DNA of 64,000 bases from JACMNW01 sp031406155 (GTDB lineage Bacteria; Pseudomonadota; Alphaproteobacteria; Rhodobacterales; Rhodobacteraceae): NCBI GenBank assembly GCA_031406155.1, contig JANOGW010000096.1, positions 1-64,000 of the forward strand. The letters run 5' to 3'. Of this stretch, positions 34,921-43,861 are shown one piece after another. The position numbers and the translations under genes were made by a program. Within the stretch, counting starts at the first letter, position 1; the number at the start of each line of letters is the position of its first letter. Under the pieces are notes generated by a model. The model had not been told where the DNA came from. It saw nothing but the letters and a program-made list of their open reading frames with translations, and did no database searches.

Positions 34921-35441
34921 GGCGTCCCCTTCGGCTGGGCGGTTGCAGAAAATCCGTCGAACGCAACAATCCAACGAGGGCTACTACTGCTTGCGGTCGA
35001 ACCAAATTCGAATGCAATCGCCTGCCCTATCCCGCTGGAGGCGATCAAGACCGGTTTAGTGGCAATTTCGCCCTGCAGGCTTAAAGCTACAGGCACACGC
35101 AGATCGTGTCGCCTCGACAGGCTGTTCGGGTTCGCCCGACCCCAATTCGCATCGGCGGCTGACCAAGCGACAAAACTATAACTGCCCGCATCCCATATCA
35201 GCGCAAGCGGTGTGCCGCTTAACATCGCCTCGTCAACACCAAGTGACAGATTGCGCGCCAGCCTAACTGCCTCTGCTTCGGCACGGGCGTCGCGCTCTAC
35301 GGCATTCAGACCCAGCATGGTGGCCCCTGTTGCAACACCAATCACCGCCAGCACAACAAGGACTTCAATCAGGGTTATCCCGCCGACAGCGCTACGCTTG
35401 GGCGACAACAGGGATGCTGCTGGTCTCATTGGAATATTCAT
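34917..35441 (-). CDS. gspH: GspH, minor pseudopilin
   Basis: A 174-residue pseudopilin. The leader is cut at Gly21/Ile22 (VGGITLIEVLVVLAVIG) with Glu26 at +5. The globular part (about 60-174) fits GspH, the pseudopilin that joins the tip complex to the GspG filament. Coupled on both sides by 4-base overlaps (gspG before, gspI after). Confidence 0.88.
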   Translation of the reverse strand: MNIPMRPAASLLSPKRSAVGGITLIEVLVVLAVIGVATGATMLGLNAVERDARAEAEAVRLARNLSLGVDEAMLSGTPLALIWDAGSYSFVAWSAADANWGRANPNSLSRRHDLRVPVALSLQGEIATKPVLIASSGIGQAIAFEFGSTASSSSPRWIVAFDGFSATAQPKGTP

Positions 35442-35977
35442 CCACTTGCCGCACTGTCCTGCGCGCCATGCCGGATATCGGCGTCTGCTCCTTCCCCGCC
35501 CGGCACCCCGTCGGCGCCATTTGAAACCAGCTCATAAAGGCTGTTCTCGGCAGGTGACCGGTAAATATAGGCGTTTCCCCAAGGGTCGACAGGTGGCGTG
35601 GGCAAATAGCCACCCTCAACCCAGTTTACCGGCAAAGGTTGGGAAGTGGGCCGCACAGTAAGTGCTGACAGCCCCTGTTCAGTTGTCGGATATGCGCGGT
35701 TATCGAGGCGATACATTTCCAGACTTGCAGCAACCGACCGAAGGTCAGCCCCTGCCACAGCCACCCGCGCCTCATCTGGACGCCCGATAACATTGGGAAC
35801 CACAAGGGCAGCAACGATGCCGATAATGACAAGCACCACCATCATCTCGATCAACGTAACGCCACTGTCACGCGACCTGCGGGGTTTTTTGGGCGGCTCC
35901 AAAGCCGCAGGTGCCGACGCGCGATCAACTTGGCGGATTGCGTACAGTTTGTACCAAATTATGTTAAGCGCGGTCAT
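35438..35977 (-). CDS. gspG: GspG, major pseudopilin
   Basis: The main filament subunit of the secretion pseudopilus. The cut site is Gly39/Val40 in DSGVTLIEMMVVLVIIGI, with Glu44 at +5, so the leader is unusually long and basic (38-39 residues) if the ATG at 35977 is right. The mature part is typical: DLRSVAASLEMYRLDNRAYPTTEQGL, split over about 78-105, and the WGNAYIYRSPAENSLYELVSNGADG region for calcium-bound GspG. First gene of the leftward operon; the ribosome site is weak. Confidence 0.94.
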   Translation of the reverse strand: MTALNIIWYKLYAIRQVDRASAPAALEPPKKPRRSRDSGVTLIEMMVVLVIIGIVAALVVPNVIGRPDEARVAVAGADLRSVAASLEMYRLDNRAYPTTEQGLSALTVRPTSQPLPVNWVEGGYLPTPPVDPWGNAYIYRSPAENSLYELVSNGADGVPGGEGADADIRHGAQDSAASG

Positions 35978-36091
35978 TTGCCTGTCCGTCGTTATAGAAC
36001 CATATGAATGTATACGTACTGAAACTAATTAGGTTTCACTCCGTATCATAAATATATTGAATGCCGGCGCCTACAGGGGGACTGCAGCCAG
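35978..36091. promoter_or_regulatory. Shared divergent promoter region of the two T2SS operons
   Basis: The 114-base gap between gspG (leftward) and gspL (rightward) is strongly A/T-rich compared with its surroundings and contains TATAGA, CATAAATATATT and a palindromic GTATACGTAC near 36013. It must drive both operons, so a single regulator here could set the whole system. I cannot assign exact -35/-10 pairs. Confidence 0.55.
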
Positions 36092-37261
36092 ATGAGCGAT
36101 CACAAAGGCGTTTCCCTGGCTGTTCGTCCTGCACAGCGGCTTTTGGAGCATCCCTCGTCCTTGACGGAACCTGCACAACCTTCCCCTGCCGCTCGCGTTG
36201 AGTTATCGCAAACCATTGATATGAATATAGAATTACTGCCTCCACAGGGTGTGACCTTTGTTCCGACTGAGATCGCACTTTTGCTGAATGTGACGCTGCC
36301 GAAAATGGCCGCATTGCAGCGCAGGTCAGCTGTGCAGTTCGCAATTGAGGACAAGATCGCACAGCCCCTGGATCAGGTTCATGTGGTACTCGGTCCCAAG
36401 GTCCAAGAGGATGGCACGTCCGCTGCCTGGTTGGTGGCGGTCGTCAGCAATGCGGTGATGGAGAAACATGTTGCCACCCAACCTGCAAATGCAGGGGCAA
36501 TGCTGCTTGACGTTTTGGCGTTGCAAGTGCCAGCTGAAGGCGAATGGGCCGTACTGACCTTCAAGGACCGGGTGTTAGTGAGGCTGCCCGATTGGTCAGG
36601 TTTCGCGACAACGACCGCGATGCTGCCGACCTTCTGGAAGGTGGCGGGATCTCCAAAAATACTGCTGCTTGGTGGCGTATTGCCTGACGAGATGCCGGTG
36701 GTCGCACAAGAAGCGATGGAAAAACTCACTGATCCCAATCTTTTAAGATTTGATCTTCGATCTGGTCGTTTTGGGCGACCCGGCGCTGGATTGCCCAAAG
36801 GGGCACGCGCGATCGCAATCGTTTTGGCATTGGCCATCACAGGGCACTTGTCGCTGCTGGCCTTGGATATCGTTGGTCTGCGGCGCATTGCAGCCACTCA
36901 GGAAAGTGCTTTGCGTCTGGCTTTGGAGTCTGCGGGCCATCCGATTGTTGGCGACATAAACAGCACTCTGACGGCGGCTTTGGCGGCGCAAAATCAGCCA
37001 ATGTCGAGCGAATTTCTACCGCTTTTGGCGCTATCATTTGGGGCGATAAGCCCACAATCCGGGCAACTTGGCATCAGGGACCTGCGTTTTTCCGAAGCGC
37101 AAAATGCGCTTACACTGACGATTGAAGCGCCTGATCTTGCCGCTTTGCAAACGGCCGAGACCGCGTTCGCCGCTGCAGGTTTGCAGGTTAGTGCGGGTGC
37201 CGCCACAACCGCTGACGGGGCTGCCGAAGCACAATTGACGCTGCGCCGGACTGCGCCATGA
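36092..37261 (+). CDS. gspL: GspL, inner-membrane ATPase-docking protein
   Basis: A 389-residue bitopic protein: a cytoplasmic actin-like N-terminal domain (about 30-225) that binds GspE, one membrane helix (about 236-256, AIAIVLALAITGHLSLLALD) and a periplasmic ferredoxin-like domain (about 300-380) that meets GspM. This arrangement identifies GspL although sequence similarity in the family is low. GGGGGA precedes the ATG. First gene of the rightward operon; its stop overlaps gspM (ATGA). Confidence 0.88.
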   Translation: MSDHKGVSLAVRPAQRLLEHPSSLTEPAQPSPAARVELSQTIDMNIELLPPQGVTFVPTEIALLLNVTLPKMAALQRRSAVQFAIEDKIAQPLDQVHVVLGPKVQEDGTSAAWLVAVVSNAVMEKHVATQPANAGAMLLDVLALQVPAEGEWAVLTFKDRVLVRLPDWSGFATTTAMLPTFWKVAGSPKILLLGGVLPDEMPVVAQEAMEKLTDPNLLRFDLRSGRFGRPGAGLPKGARAIAIVLALAITGHLSLLALDIVGLRRIAATQESALRLALESAGHPIVGDINSTLTAALAAQNQPMSSEFLPLLALSFGAISPQSGQLGIRDLRFSEAQNALTLTIEAPDLAALQTAETAFAAAGLQVSAGAATTADGAAEAQLTLRRTAP

Positions 37262-37737
37262 TCGATGTTTGGCGCACCACGCTGCAAGATTGGATCAGTC
37301 AGCGCACTGAGCGCGAAAGGATGTTGCTTGGTGTGGGACTTATGTTTGCGGTGCTGTGGTTTGGGATCGCCGTTGTCTGGCAACCCCTTCGCCTGTACCG
37401 CGCGGAATTAGAAGCGACAATTGCCCGCCATGACAGTGGACTTGCAGTTCTGCAAAACCCTGCATTTGCAGTCGCTGATCCTCAGGCTCCTGCCGCCGAT
37501 AGCCGGCCGGTACCCATCATACTAACCGATACCGCTGCAGTTTTTCAGTTGGTCATTCGACGCTTGGAGGTGGAAGGCACCGGTGCGCGCGTGGTGCTGC
37601 AAGAGGCGACATTTGAGCAGGTTATTCTTTGGCTGGAGGCGCTGGAACGTGACCATGGTCTGCGTGTTCGCGATCTGGAAATGACCCGGCGGCCCGCCCC
37701 CGGTATCGTCAGTGTCAGCCTTGGATTGGAAAGGTAG
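37258..37737 (+). CDS. gspM: GspM, inner-membrane assembly-platform protein
   Basis: A 159-residue bitopic protein: one helix near residues 20-40 (MLLGVGLMFAVLWFGIAVVW) preceded by RTERERML, a typical GspM opening, and a periplasmic ferredoxin-like domain. It pairs with GspL to hold GspE and GspF. Identification rests on position between gspL and gspE, size and topology. Confidence 0.87.
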   Translation: MIDVWRTTLQDWISQRTERERMLLGVGLMFAVLWFGIAVVWQPLRLYRAELEATIARHDSGLAVLQNPAFAVADPQAPAADSRPVPIILTDTAAVFQLVIRRLEVEGTGARVVLQEATFEQVILWLEALERDHGLRVRDLEMTRRPAPGIVSVSLGLER

Positions 37738-37741
37738 ACTT

Positions 37742-39220
37742 TTGGCCGAAGTTACACCCACGCCCCGCCGCACAGGTCTGCCCTATGCCTTTGCCCGCCA
37801 ACACGGCGTCATCTTGGAGTCGGGTGATGAAGGTGCAAGCTGTGCCATGCGTGCCGACTGTGCGCTGCCAGCACTTATCGAGGTGCAGCGCATTGCGGGC
37901 TTGGGACTGCGATTGGAACCGCTGACTGACGCATCGTTCGACGCTCGCTTGGCAAGTGCATACCGCGACAATGCCAGTGATGCGTCAGAGGCCGCCGGGG
38001 CGGATGGTGATCTGGCCAGTCTGGCCGACCGCACCGCCGAGGTGGATGACCTGTTGGACCAGTCCGAAGATGCACCCGTTGTGCGGCTGATCAATGCTTT
38101 GCTGCTGGAGGCGATCAAGGAAAACGCGTCCGATATTCACATCGAGACGCAGGAACGCAAATTGCTGGTTCGGTTTCGCATTGATGGGGTCCTGCGGTCC
38201 ATGGTGGAACCTAAGCGCGCTCTGGCCCCGCTGTTGGTTAGCCGGATCAAGGTGATGGCACGCCTCGACATTGCGGAAAAACGGCTTCCGCAAGATGGCC
38301 GCGTATCGCTGCGTGTGGGCGGGCACGAGGTTGACGTGCGCGTTTCTACCATCCCGTCGCAATATGGCGAGCGGGTGGTGATGCGTCTGCTTGACCGGGA
38401 TGCCACGCGGTTTGGCTTGAACAGGCTGGGGATGTCGCCTCGTGACGCAGACGTATTTACCCGGCTGCTTGCACGACCGGACGGCATGCTGTTGGTCACG
38501 GGGCCGACAGGATCTGGCAAAACGACATCACTTTATGCGGCGCTGGATCATCTGAATGACCGGACCCGCAATATCATGACGGTGGAAGACCCGATCGAAT
38601 ATTCGGTCGATGGTATAGGTCAGATACAAGTGAACCCGCGCACCGACTTGACATTCGCCCGTGGTTTGCGTGCAATCCTCCGGCAAGATCCTGATGTCAT
38701 CATGGTCGGCGAAATCAGGGATCGCGAAACAGCGCAAGTCGCCGTTGAATCTGCGATGACCGGGCATTTCGTGTTGTCTACTTTGCACACCAACACGGCG
38801 ATTGGCGCCATTTCGCGGCTTGTTGACATGGGGGTGGAACGGTTCTTGCTGGCCCCGATGTTGGTTGGCGTCGTGGCGCAGCGACTTGTGCGCCGCTTGT
38901 GCGCCGACTGTCGCGAGGCAGACACCGCAACCCAGACCGATGCCGCACTGATCAACGGGCTCGCGTTTGGCGATACAGTGTTTCGCGCCTGCGGGTGTGT
39001 GGCCTGTCATGGGCAAGGCTATCGTGGCCGGTCGGGCATCTACGAGGTTGTCGCCGTCACTCGAGAGATGGAGGCACTGATTTACGCCGGGGCATCCGAG
39101 GCCGACCTGACCGCTCAGGCACGGCGCGAGGGACCAGGTCTGATTGCCGATGGGTTGCGACAGATACGGGCGGGCGTGACGACGGTTGAAGATGTGGCCC
39201 GTGTGGCACAAGAGGAATAG
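37742..39220 (+). CDS. gspE: GspE, secretion ATPase
   Basis: The hexameric ATPase that drives pseudopilus growth. From the start used here it has 492 residues. Walker A is GPTGSGKTT at 254-262, the Asp box is NIMTVEDPIEY, Walker B GLRAILRQDPDVIMVGE and the His box STLHTNTA. A four-Cys zinc element is present (CADC ... CGCVAC). There is no ATG near the start: TTG at 37742, with GGAAAGG upstream, is preferred; the GTG at 37712 would overlap gspM and lacks a site. Cytoplasmic, docked on GspL. Confidence 0.96.
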   Translation: MAEVTPTPRRTGLPYAFARQHGVILESGDEGASCAMRADCALPALIEVQRIAGLGLRLEPLTDASFDARLASAYRDNASDASEAAGADGDLASLADRTAEVDDLLDQSEDAPVVRLINALLLEAIKENASDIHIETQERKLLVRFRIDGVLRSMVEPKRALAPLLVSRIKVMARLDIAEKRLPQDGRVSLRVGGHEVDVRVSTIPSQYGERVVMRLLDRDATRFGLNRLGMSPRDADVFTRLLARPDGMLLVTGPTGSGKTTSLYAALDHLNDRTRNIMTVEDPIEYSVDGIGQIQVNPRTDLTFARGLRAILRQDPDVIMVGEIRDRETAQVAVESAMTGHFVLSTLHTNTAIGAISRLVDMGVERFLLAPMLVGVVAQRLVRRLCADCREADTATQTDAALINGLAFGDTVFRACGCVACHGQGYRGRSGIYEVVAVTREMEALIYAGASEADLTAQARREGPGLIADGLRQIRAGVTTVEDVARVAQEE

Positions 39221-39223
39221 CGC

Positions 39224-40459
39224 ATGGCAGCTTTCCGGTTCAAGGCGTTGGACGATACGGGCAAGTCGCATATTGGCATGTTGGAAGCCGTATCGCCCGT
39301 TGCCGCACGCCAGCAACTGCGCGCTCGAAATCTGTTGCCGCTGGAAGTCATTGCCAGTGTCAAAGCCGTTCGCAGCAAGCCGTATATGGCGGGGTCTGTT
39401 GCACACACATCACGCACAGGCCCTCGCATGCCGCTTGTGTCACTCACTTTGGTGACACGGCAAATGGCGACGCTGCTTGGCTCTGGTTTGCGGATTGAAG
39501 ATGCGCTTTCGACCATTGCGCAGGGCCTGCCACCAAAAATTGCCGGCATATTGTTGACGGTGCGCGCTTCGGTCCTTGAGGGGCGCACTTTCGGGGATGC
39601 GCTTGCGACATACCCGCAGGTGTTTTCGGATTTCTACCGCGCGTCGGTGCGGGCGGGGGAATCTGCGGGCAAGCTGGATCAAGTGATGACGCATCTTGCG
39701 AGCTTTGTGGAAAACCGCACCAGAAACCGGCAGACCGTTCAATTAGCCCTGCTTTATCCGGCCTTGTTGGCTGTGGTCAGTCTGGCGATCATCACGCTTC
39801 TGATGGCGTTTGTGGTTCCGGATATCGTAAGGGTATTCACGTCACGCGGCACCGATTTGCCGTTTTTGACGCGTGCATTGATTGCCGTATCGGCACTTGT
39901 GCGTGGGTACGGGCTTTACGCCGGCGTCGCAATGATCTTGGCGGGGCTTGCGTGGGCGCGGTGGCTTCGCGCGCCCGCCAACAAGCTGCGCTGGCACCGG
40001 GTTATGGCAACGGGGCGGCTGACCGCAAAACTGGTGCAGCGCATGAATGCCAGTCAATTCGCGGGCACTCTTGCTACGCTTGTGCAAAGCCGCGTGCCGC
40101 TGATCGAGGCATTGGTGGCTGCAGCCGATGTAACGCCGAACCTGTACATCCGCGCCCGTGTGGCCGAGATCACCGAAAAAGTGCGCCAAGGTACTAGCCT
40201 GAAACGGGCGATGGAAGAGGCGGCGGTCTTTCCGCCGATGTTGGTCGCGATGGTGGCAAGCGGCGAGGCGACAGGCAATCTGGGGCCCGCACTGGACCGT
40301 GCTGCAACTGATCAGCAGCGTGATCTGGATGCTTGGGTGCGCGCCATGGTCGCCCTTGTGGAACCTGCGATCCTGCTGGTGATGGGGGGGATGGTGATGG
40401 TGATGGTTCTAGCCATTCTAATGCCCATCGTGTCGATGAACGGGCTGGCAAACCAATGA
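39224..40459 (+). CDS. gspF: GspF, inner-membrane platform protein
   Basis: A 411-residue polytopic protein of the PilC/GspF family with two T2SSF domains (about 75-195 and 275-395) and three membrane segments (about 175-200, 225-245, 380-405). The opening FRFKALDDTGKSHIGMLEA and the repeated FP-----V--GE-SG motifs (VFSDFYRASVRAGESAG, FPPMLVAMVASGEATG) are typical. It connects GspE rotation to pseudopilin insertion. AGAGGAATAGCGC precedes the ATG, 3 bases after gspE. Confidence 0.95.
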   Translation: MAAFRFKALDDTGKSHIGMLEAVSPVAARQQLRARNLLPLEVIASVKAVRSKPYMAGSVAHTSRTGPRMPLVSLTLVTRQMATLLGSGLRIEDALSTIAQGLPPKIAGILLTVRASVLEGRTFGDALATYPQVFSDFYRASVRAGESAGKLDQVMTHLASFVENRTRNRQTVQLALLYPALLAVVSLAIITLLMAFVVPDIVRVFTSRGTDLPFLTRALIAVSALVRGYGLYAGVAMILAGLAWARWLRAPANKLRWHRVMATGRLTAKLVQRMNASQFAGTLATLVQSRVPLIEALVAAADVTPNLYIRARVAEITEKVRQGTSLKRAMEEAAVFPPMLVAMVASGEATGNLGPALDRAATDQQRDLDAWVRAMVALVEPAILLVMGGMVMVMVLAILMPIVSMNGLANQ

Positions 40460-40465
40460 TCCGCG

Positions 40466-41248
40466 TTAACGAAATACCGCAATCAAGGGCAGGTCAATTT
40501 CGCTGTCAGCACTGGCAGGCATGCCCGGCACCAAGGCCGCGCCTTCGGCATGGATCGTTACGATGATCCTGTCGGCATTGGTCAGGCGCGCCGTGACAAG
40601 CGGCGCTTGTGGGACATCTGCCTTGGCAAGCACGGCAACAAGGCCCTCGGCATCGAACGACAAATCTGCAGCAAGCGCAGGTGTTGGCACGGGCGGCACT
40701 GCGCCGTCTATTCGGGAACAGTTGCCTTCGGGCGCTGCAAAACTGCCTTCGCCACTCCGCACACCTTGTTCCAAGGATACCCGCAGACCCGTGATTTTCG
40801 CCCTCGCTTCACAGCGGATGGTAAGCCCGGGCATTGCCGCCTCGACCAGCGGCCAGCCCACATTCCCATCGACAGCGTCCAACACGGCGCGGTCGATGCG
40901 CGGCGGCAGGGGCACGGACACACGGCCCGTCAAATCCGTTCCCGGACCGGTCAGACGCCAGTTGACCACCGCCGTCATTCGGCGCAGGCTTTCCCAGGCC
41001 GAAGTTTCCCAAGCCACAGTATGGTCGCCGTCAAAGCCCGCAGAGCCGTTCCATATTGAGCCCGATATAGTGACCAGGCCGGCAGGCACACCCAGTTTCT
41101 GGGCCGCAAACCGTGCAGGCATGTACACCGCAACTGAGATCGCGAATGCGGCAACCCCGAGGAGCACAACTGATGACCAAAGCGCTAGTCGCGTCCACTG
41201 AAATGACCCGCCGTGGGTTTGGTCGGTTGTTTGTTGCAAGCGTATCAT
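40466..41248 (-). CDS. gspN: GspN-like type II secretion protein, opposite strand
   Basis: A 260-residue protein with one N-terminal membrane helix (about 22-44) and a periplasmic beta-rich domain. LVTISGSIWNGSAGF and the W-l-p---gnv--pl repeats fit the GspN family, an accessory T2SS protein present in only some systems. Unusually it is on the strand opposite the surrounding gspF and lpo-like genes, convergent with gspF (6 bases between stops). The first ATG at 41248 has its AAGGGA directly against it; a TTG three codons later would be better spaced. Either way its 5' end overlaps the start of the divergent lipoprotein gene. Confidence 0.75.
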   Translation of the reverse strand: MIRLQQTTDQTHGGSFQWTRLALWSSVVLLGVAAFAISVAVYMPARFAAQKLGVPAGLVTISGSIWNGSAGFDGDHTVAWETSAWESLRRMTAVVNWRLTGPGTDLTGRVSVPLPPRIDRAVLDAVDGNVGWPLVEAAMPGLTIRCEARAKITGLRVSLEQGVRSGEGSFAAPEGNCSRIDGAVPPVPTPALAADLSFDAEGLVAVLAKADVPQAPLVTARLTNADRIIVTIHAEGAALVPGMPASADSEIDLPLIAVFR

Positions 41249-42297
41249 TCCCTTTGTTTGTGGGCGCAGTGGCGGGCTGCGGCAAGATCACCGCTGGCCT
41301 GTCAAAGGCAGGTTCGGGCGTGGGCGGGCGGGACGCTGCGTTGTTGTTGCCTCTGACGGGTGCCGCCTCTGCCTTGGGCCAGAATATGGCGCGGGCTGCA
41401 AGCCTTGTCACGCAAACTGCGCAGACGGGCAACACTCCGCAGGTTTATGACACAACAGACACGCCCGAGGGGGCTGCAGCGGCTGCTCAAAAAGCACTGG
41501 CCGCAGGTGCGAGATTGTTGCTGGGTCCCTTGACAGCTGACCAGACCCCCGCCGTTTTGGCCGTGGCAGGCAATGTTCCGGTTATCAGCTTTTCAAACGA
41601 TGATGCGCTGGCGGCGCAGGGTGCATTTGTGATGGGCATCACCCCGGGGCAATCTGTGTCCACAATGTTCAGCTATGCCCGGGCACAAGGGATCACGCGT
41701 ATTGCGGTTGTGGCGCGAGAAGGACCTTTGGGATCCGCTACTGTTCAGGCCGCAAAAAGCACCGCGGCCGCTGGCGGCATAAGCTTGGCTGCTGTGCTAT
41801 TGCGCGACCCCGCGGCCGGAGGATTGGTCTCTGAGATAAAACGGGCCAGTGGTGGCAGCATGCCAGACGCAGTGTTTATCCCTGATGGCGGCGCCTCGTT
41901 GCAGGCCTTCGCAGCGGGGTTGAAGGGAAGCAACACGCAAATACTTGGCTCTGTGCAATGGGGTGTGAGCGACGTAGCCGGTGACAACAATCTTGCAGGT
42001 GCTTGGTTTACCGCTCCACCGCCAGATTTGTTCTTGCCGTTTGCTGATCGCTTCCAAGCGGCCTACGGCGAGCAACCGGGCGCCGTCGCAGCCCTAGGGC
42101 ACGATGCCGCATTGCTTGCCGTTGGTCTAGGCAACGCCAATGCGCTAAATCGCAAGGGGATTACCCGGGGGGCTGGCTTTACCGGAGTATTGGGCGCATT
42201 TCGATTTTTGGCCAATGGCCGATGTCAGCGTGATCTGGCAGTTCTGGGCATAGAGGGCGGCAGTATCGTCGTGCTGGGCGAAGTTGCGGGTACCTGA
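41173..42297 (+). CDS. Tat-type lipoprotein with periplasmic-binding fold (LpoA/LppC-like) inside the T2SS cluster
   Basis: About 374 residues. The N-terminus is a twin-arginine lipoprotein signal: EMTRRGFGRLF, a hydrophobic stretch and an AVAGC lipobox (Cys36). The body is a type I periplasmic-binding fold (Peripla_BP_6) starting AALLLPLTGAASALGQNMARAA, as in penicillin-binding-protein activators of the LpoA/LppC type and ABC amino-acid receptors. There is no ABC transporter nearby. The ATG at 41173 is backed by GAGGAG; a second ATG at 41203 would also keep the signal. It sits between gspN and gspJ, overlapping gspJ by 14 bases, so it belongs to the operon. A role in opening peptidoglycan for the secretin is possible but unproven. 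Confidence 0.8.
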   Translation: MTKALVASTEMTRRGFGRLFVASVSFPLFVGAVAGCGKITAGLSKAGSGVGGRDAALLLPLTGAASALGQNMARAASLVTQTAQTGNTPQVYDTTDTPEGAAAAAQKALAAGARLLLGPLTADQTPAVLAVAGNVPVISFSNDDALAAQGAFVMGITPGQSVSTMFSYARAQGITRIAVVAREGPLGSATVQAAKSTAAAGGISLAAVLLRDPAAGGLVSEIKRASGGSMPDAVFIPDGGASLQAFAAGLKGSNTQILGSVQWGVSDVAGDNNLAGAWFTAPPPDLFLPFADRFQAAYGEQPGAVAALGHDAALLAVGLGNANALNRKGITRGAGFTGVLGAFRFLANGRCQRDLAVLGIEGGSIVVLGEVAGT

Positions 42298-42877
42298 ACC
42301 ACTCACCGCGCAGCGCTGCCCGACAGCTGGCTTCACACTGGTCGAAGTTCTTGTCGCACTGGCAATTTTTGCATTGATCGGCATGGCCGGCTTTTCAATG
42401 CTGGATCAGGTCTTGCGCACCCAGCGCCAGACTGATGGCAAGCTGGAGCGGATTGCTGAATTGCAACGCGCCATGCACCTTATGACACTGGATTTCAGTC
42501 AAGCTACCAGCGCATCGCTGACCACACAAAAAGGGCCGGAGGGTCTGGTGGTGGCTTGGCAACGAAATGCCACCGAGTCTTCGGGCGGTAGTTTTTCCTT
42601 GGAATATGCGCTGAACGAAGGCGCGCTGATGCGGGTCGTCGCGGTGACCGAAGGCACGCCCTTAGCACGTCAACCTTTGCTGCAAGATGTATCGGCAGTC
42701 GGTTGGCAATTCTACGAGCCCAGCGCAGGTTGGGGCGACGAATGGCCGCCCGTGGCGCGCGTGGTGTTACCCGGCCAACCAGTGCCAAACCCGCAGGCCG
42801 TTGCGATAACCATCACATTGGCCGCCACTGGTAACCAGTTGCGCCGGGTAGTGCTTTTGCCGGGCGAGGCACGCTGA
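42284..42877 (+). CDS. gspJ: GspJ, minor pseudopilin
   Basis: A 197-residue pseudopilin of the tip complex. The leader is cut at Gly16/Phe17 (CPTAGFTLVEVLVALAIF), with Glu21 at +5. The C-terminal domain with the WQFYEPSAGWGDEWPP region is typical of GspJ, the largest minor pseudopilin after GspK. The start is TTG at 42284 inside the lipoprotein gene; no ATG is available upstream of the leader. The stop shares a base with the gspK ATG (TGATG). Confidence 0.9.
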   Translation: MRVPEPLTAQRCPTAGFTLVEVLVALAIFALIGMAGFSMLDQVLRTQRQTDGKLERIAELQRAMHLMTLDFSQATSASLTTQKGPEGLVVAWQRNATESSGGSFSLEYALNEGALMRVVAVTEGTPLARQPLLQDVSAVGWQFYEPSAGWGDEWPPVARVVLPGQPVPNPQAVAITITLAATGNQLRRVVLLPGEAR

Positions 42878-43737
42878 TGGCTGTGCGCACAGCCGATCAG
42901 GGTGTTGTGCTGATCAACGTCCTTGTCATCCTCGCCCTGACAGCGTCGGTGGTTTACGCCATGGTCAGCCTGTCCGAGCTATCGATTACCCGCAGCCAGC
43001 GGTTCAGTTCTGCCGGGCAGGCACTGGCCCTGATTGCCGCAGGCGAAGCCAGCGCCATTGTTGCGCTGCGCAGGGATATGGTCGAATCCCCGACCACAGA
43101 TCACAATGCCGAAGGTTGGGCGCTGGTGGGCCAAGACGAGATAGAAATTGACGCAGGCCGCTTCGCGCTGACAATCGAAGATGCGCAGGGACATTTCAAC
43201 CTAAACTCTTTACCGGGCAGCGGGGCGCTTGGCGTGCAGATTTTGCAACGCATTGTGGTTACACTGGATTTGCCCCTTGATGTGGGTCCGCGCATTGCGG
43301 CACGTCTGGCGCAGACTGATCCGCTGGTTCGCATGGCGGATCTGGTGGCAGAGGCCGGCATAAGCCCCGCTGATCTGGTCCGTTTGTCTGATCTTGTTAC
43401 TGTTCTGCCGGGCCGCACAGACATCAACCTCAACACAGCGCCCGAAGCACTGCTGGGCATTATTGCGGACAACCCTGTCCAGGCGCGCAGACTTGCAAGC
43501 ATCCGCGCCAAAAACGGCTTTTTAACGCCCGCAGATGTTGCCGGTATCGAGATGATCCTGCCACCTGGCGTGGGGTTTGTGTCGCGCTTTTTCCGGGTGA
43601 CAATCAATGTATCTGTCGACGGTACTGCGCAAAGAATGGAAACCCTTTTGCAGCGCAGATCGGGCGGTGGTGGTTCAGCCGAGGTGGTGGCAGTGTTTCG
43701 TCAGATTCCACTTGGAGCGGTTTCGCCGCCCCAATGA
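42877..43737 (+). CDS. gspK: GspK, tip pseudopilin
   Basis: A 286-residue pseudopilin that caps the pseudopilus. The leader ends at Gly9/Val10 (ADQGVVLINVLVILAL) and, as is usual for GspK, position +5 is not Glu but Asn14. The large inserted helical domain (about 95-200, with FNLNSL and DINLNTAPEALLGII) is diagnostic. Last gene of the rightward T2SS operon, followed by a hairpin. Confidence 0.93.
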   Translation: MAVRTADQGVVLINVLVILALTASVVYAMVSLSELSITRSQRFSSAGQALALIAAGEASAIVALRRDMVESPTTDHNAEGWALVGQDEIEIDAGRFALTIEDAQGHFNLNSLPGSGALGVQILQRIVVTLDLPLDVGPRIAARLAQTDPLVRMADLVAEAGISPADLVRLSDLVTVLPGRTDINLNTAPEALLGIIADNPVQARRLASIRAKNGFLTPADVAGIEMILPPGVGFVSRFFRVTINVSVDGTAQRMETLLQRRSGGGGSAEVVAVFRQIPLGAVSPPQ

Positions 43738-43787
43738 TTGGGCAGGGTGACAAGCGGTACTTTTTCGCGCGATTTTGACTTTGCCAT

Positions 43788-43817
43788 ATAAAAGCGGCGG
43801 TACTGCTACCGCCGCTT
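43788..43817. terminator. Bidirectional terminator between gspK and the small lipoprotein gene
   Basis: A perfect 11-bp stem (AAGCGGCGGTA at 43792-43802 with TACCGCCGCTT at 43807-43817) and a CTGC loop. Read leftward it is followed by TTATAT, so it should stop the DUF4331-lipoprotein transcript best; it also lies 55 bases after gspK. Confidence 0.85.
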
Positions 43818-43861
43818 ACCAGATCATTGCCAGACGCTCATGCAGCGCCCCTGGCGAGCGG

